Assembly (NCBI GenBank): GCA_937877565.1
Contig: CALFJB010000039.1
Coordinates: forward strand, 1 to 7,233
From: an uncultured Selenomonadales bacterium
Lineage (GTDB): Bacteria > Bacillota > Negativicutes > Selenomonadales > Selenomonadaceae
Reading direction: 5' to 3'
DNA length: 7,233 nt
Below the pieces are notes generated by a model. The model saw only the letters and a program-made list of their open reading frames with translations, did not search any database and was not told where the DNA came from. The position numbers were made by a program, and so were the translations under genes. This document shows, piece after piece, positions 4,923 to 7,233 of the stretch (position 1 is the first letter of the stretch; every line of letters starts with the position of its first letter).

Positions 4923-7233
4923 TTACTTCTTATCGAAGCCTTTGTTTTTGCGATTGACTTGCCATTGCGAACCGTCGTTGAGTTCGATGGTTACATCCGC
5001 TTTGCCGTTGATGGTAAGCGAGCCGCCATCCTGCATCGACAGAACAACTTTGTCGTCGTCAACCGAGGAGTACTTCGCCTCGAGATCGCCGACCGAGATG
5101 TTCAGGAGTTTGACTACATCGCCGTCCTTCGCATTCTCGATGACATCGTCGCCGTTGCCTTGCAAGTAGTAGTACTCGTTCTTGCCTTCGCCGCCGAAGA
5201 GAGTATCATCGCCGGAATCGCCGCCCCACAGACTGTTGTTGCCCGTGCCGCCGTAGATGACGTTGTCATTCTCGTTGCCGATCAAGACCGCGTCGCCTTC
5301 GAAGCCGCGTGCGTCGAGTACAACGTGCTCGCTGTCAACCAGCGTCACATCAACCTTCGACTCGGTGCTGTCGACTTTGACGGTTGCATTTGCCTCTGCA
5401 AATACATCTGTTTGATCGACTGCCGCCAATGCCGCCAAGTCTCTTGCGGAGCCGGACAGGAAGTTGCTTGTGGTTCTGCCGGACTTGGTGACGAGGATGC
5501 CGTTGACGAAGCGTGCCGTCACATTTGCAAGTGCTTCTGCGGTTTGACGAATGAAGTTGAGAAGCGGATCGTAGCCGCTGATGTTGTTGATGGTTCTGCG
5601 CGTGGAGGCAACCGTCATATCGAGCGTCGCGCCGCCGCGTTCGCTGTTCTTCAAATTGAGCGACTTGGTACCGCCGTTGCCCGGGTTAATCACGTCGGAT
5701 GCGCCGCCGATGAACGTATCGTCGTGAGACGAGCCGATCATGTAGGAGGAGCCGTCCTTAAGACCATCGATATTGCCGACGAAGACTCTCGGACGTGTTG
5801 CATTCGAGCCGTCTGCCATGCCGCCTGCGGTGTAGGTATTCATAACCTGCATTTGTCTGCCATGGCGATCGGTGATGTTGGTCGTCATCGAGCCGATATT
5901 GCCCGCGTTGCGATCGAAGCTGATTGAGCCGCCGGAGCCTGCAACACTCATGGCACCGTTGCCGAAGGTGATGTTGCCGTCATAGATTGCATCACAGACA
6001 TTATCAACGCCGGTCATGATCTCCGCGCCGGTATCGACATCATAGCCTTCAATATTTGCGCCGTTCGGAGCGTAGATTTGATCCGCGCCGCCTTCGACGA
6101 CATCGATCGTTTCGTTCTCGCCGCCGGCTGCAACAATCGTATCTGCGCCTTCGCCGCCGGTCATGATGATGTTTGCATCAGTCGATTGATTGACGAGTTT
6201 ATCGCCGCCGGAGCCTGCCGTAATTTGCTTGTAGCCGGTTGCACCCGGTTCGATTGCCGCCGTAGATCCGCCCTTGTCGGAGAGTTTGACATCTTGATTG
6301 CCATCGCCGACAGTGACTTTCGTTCTGGCGTTGGTGCCGGAGAGGTCGACTGTTGTGGTAGCGTTGGTATCATCATCGCTCACTTCAAATGACGAGCCGT
6401 CGATAATGTTGGACGTATCGACAGTCTTTGTTACCGAGCCGTCTTCATTGACCGCAACATCGGTGCTGACGGTAATATCTTCATAAGTGTTGTCGTCTTC
6501 GTTCAGGATATCCTCGGCACCCTTGGAGCTGGTCGTCGTATCATCCGGAATCGGCGTTTCAGATGTTGTATCATCAGCATCAGCGTCTGCGTCTGCGTCT
6601 GCATCGGCATCCGCGTCAGCGTCTGCGTCTGCGTCTGCATCGGCATCAGCATCTGCGTCTGCATCAGCATCGGCATCCGCATCAGCATCTGCGTCTGCAT
6701 CTGCATCAGCGTCTGCATCGCTATCAGCATCGGCATCTGCATCCGCATCTGTGTCTGCATCGGCATCGCTATCAGCATCTGCATCAGCATCGCTATCAGC
6801 ATCAGCATCACTGTCAGCATCTGCATCACTGTCAGCATCACTATCGCTGTCAGCATCGCTGTCACTGTCAGCATCACTATCACTGTCAGCATCACTATCA
6901 CTGTCAGCATCGCTGTCGCTGTCGGAATCGCTATCGCTGTCAGCATCGCTGTCACTGTCAGCATCAGTATCGGCATCTGCATCAGTATCGCTTGTGGTGG
7001 TATCATCACCGCCGGAGCTTGTAGTATCGTCACCGCCGGAGCTTGTAGTAGTATCGTCACCGCCGGAGCTTGTGGTGGTATCGTCACCATCGGAATCTGC
7101 GTCGCTATCGGAATCTGCGTCGCTATCGGAATCGCTATCGCTATCGGAATCGCTGTCGCTATCGGAATCGCTATCGCTATCGGAATCGCTGTCGCTATCG
7201 GAATCGCTGTCGCTATCGGAATCGCTGTCGCTA
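4923..7233 (-). CDS. Large surface protein: Ser-Asp/Asp-Ala repeat stalk plus RTX-like repeat body, C-terminal part
   Basis: The frame is open from the right window edge to TAA at 4923, giving 769 residues; the start is outside. The GTG at 6383 is only an internal Val codon, since the frame continues upstream as GSVTKTVDTSNIIDGSSFEV. In order: Ser-Asp repeats (from the edge to about 7090), then a GDDTTTSSGG-type spacer (to 6990), then an Asp-Ala/Asp-Ser tract (to 6573). After these comes an acidic linker and a body with Gly-rich beta-roll motifs (MTGGEGADTIVAAGG at about 6170-6130; NDNVIYGGTGNNSLWGGDSG and DDTLFGGEGKNEY at about 5280-5175). The C-terminal cap is GDVVKLLNISVGDL...WQVNRKNKGFDKK. 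Ser-Asp stalks are known from Sdr/Clf adhesins, and RTX nonapeptides bind calcium. Together they suggest a long, highly acidic, Ca-stiffened surface adhesin or S-layer-like protein. No LPXTG motif is present at this end. The ligand is unknown. Confidence 0.85.
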   Translation of the reverse strand, partial: SDSDSDSDSDSDSDSDSDSDSDSDSDSDSDSDSDSDSDADSDSDADSDGDDTTTSSGGDDTTTSSGGDDTTSSGGDDTTTSDTDADADTDADSDSDADSDSDSDSDSDADSDSDADSDSDADSDSDADSDSDADSDADADSDADADSDADADADSDADADTDADADADADSDADADADADADADADADADADADADADADADADADADADADADADADADDTTSETPIPDDTTTSSKGAEDILNEDDNTYEDITVSTDVAVNEDGSVTKTVDTSNIIDGSSFEVSDDDTNATTTVDLSGTNARTKVTVGDGNQDVKLSDKGGSTAAIEPGATGYKQITAGSGGDKLVNQSTDANIIMTGGEGADTIVAAGGENETIDVVEGGADQIYAPNGANIEGYDVDTGAEIMTGVDNVCDAIYDGNITFGNGAMSVAGSGGSISFDRNAGNIGSMTTNITDRHGRQMQVMNTYTAGGMADGSNATRPRVFVGNIDGLKDGSSYMIGSSHDDTFIGGASDVINPGNGGTKSLNLKNSERGGATLDMTVASTRRTINNISGYDPLLNFIRQTAEALANVTARFVNGILVTKSGRTTSNFLSGSARDLAALAAVDQTDVFAEANATVKVDSTESKVDVTLVDSEHVVLDARGFEGDAVLIGNENDNVIYGGTGNNSLWGGDSGDDTLFGGEGKNEYYYLQGNGDDVIENAKDGDVVKLLNISVGDLEAKYSSVDDDKVVLSMQDGGSLTINGKADVTIELNDGSQWQVNRKNKGFDKK
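6573..6989 (-). repeat. Asp-Ala/Asp-Ser/Asp-Thr coding microsatellite
   Basis: About 139 codons alternate Asp (GAT/GAC) with Ala, Ser or, rarely, Thr, with no frame break. Asp-Ala dominates toward 6573 and Asp-Ser between about 6780 and 6960. Local 18-bp sub-repeats such as gcatcactatcactgtca recur near 6861-6900. The tract is part of the surface-protein gene. Confidence 0.9.
6990..7088 (-). repeat. 24/27-bp coding repeat (GGDDTTTSS type) between the two Asp-rich tracts
   Basis: Three near-identical copies lie at 7002-7025 (24 bp), 7026-7052 (27 bp) and 7053-7079 (27 bp), with partial copies at both ends. They encode Asp-Asp-Thr-Thr-(Thr)-Ser-Ser-Gly-Gly. Copy length differs by exactly one codon, so the frame is kept. 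Confidence 0.88.
7090..7233 (-). repeat. 18-bp tandem repeat encoding Ser-Asp
   Basis: Eight consecutive 18-bp units of the form tcggaatcgctgtcgcta run to the last base of the window. They vary only at a g/a position and, in the first two units, at the Ser-to-Ala codon. Each encodes six residues of Asp-Ser. The array continues past the edge, so the copy number here is a minimum. Confidence 0.93.

Noticed and set aside
4872..5927. 351-aa open frame on the plus strand opposite the RTX body
   Set aside because: It is antisense to a well-supported gene, low in recognisable motifs, and explained by the G+C-rich Gly/Asp codons of the opposite strand.
6503..7090. Long open frames over the Asp-rich repeat, one Met/Leu/Thr-rich on the minus strand and one His/Arg-rich on the plus strand
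   Set aside because: They are mechanical by-products of the hexamer-like coding repeat read in other frames; the Asp-rich frame continues smoothly into the RTX body and is the real one.
6573..7233. CRISPR-like array
   Set aside because: Units are contiguous with no unique spacers, and the periodicity is explained by codons.

Overview
The window looks like accessory DNA of an anaerobic Negativicutes-type bacterium (Selenomonas and relatives). I infer this from memory of the protein families: Ca-binding glycine-rich surface proteins joined to a flagellinolysin-like HEMVHAV metallopeptidase domain are familiar from that class. No ribosomal or housekeeping gene is present to confirm it. Almost all coding is on the minus strand; the one clear exception is a homing-endonuclease-like gene on the plus strand.

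Right part (about 3460-7233, richer in G+C): two surface or secreted proteins. The upstream one (4923-7233) enters from beyond the right edge. It is a long Ser-Asp, then Thr/Ser/Gly/Asp, then Asp-Ala low-complexity stalk followed by a body with RTX-like Gly/Asp repeats and a C-terminal cap. It ends before a good rho-independent terminator (4827-4855). A promoter and a structured leader follow, then a second RTX-like protein (3465-4643).

Middle (2891-3505): the second RTX-like gene originally ran on into a zinc metallopeptidase domain. An exact 25-bp tandem duplication (3456-3505) shifts the frame and stops translation at once. Removing one copy restores an uninterrupted 575-codon gene running from 4643 to 2891. 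This is the most solid unusual observation in the window.

Left part (1-2872, A+T-richer): a minus-strand phage structural module. A head-tail adaptor-like protein (2156-2872) overlaps a small protein (1947-2159). After an interruption comes a second small protein (656-868) that overlaps a phage tail/neck or DNA-stabilisation-like protein running off the left edge. The two small proteins are distant paralogs. Between them, in the opposite orientation, sits a 299-aa fusion of NUMOD4 and HNH homing-endonuclease modules with a phage Rha regulatory domain. Its HNH motif appears to lack one conserved Asn. Inverted repeats lie in front of it.

The phage adaptor gene starts 18 bp after the metallopeptidase stop, with no capsid gene or terminator between. 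This is either a prophage/host junction or a surface-protease cargo gene in a phage structural operon; the window cannot decide which.
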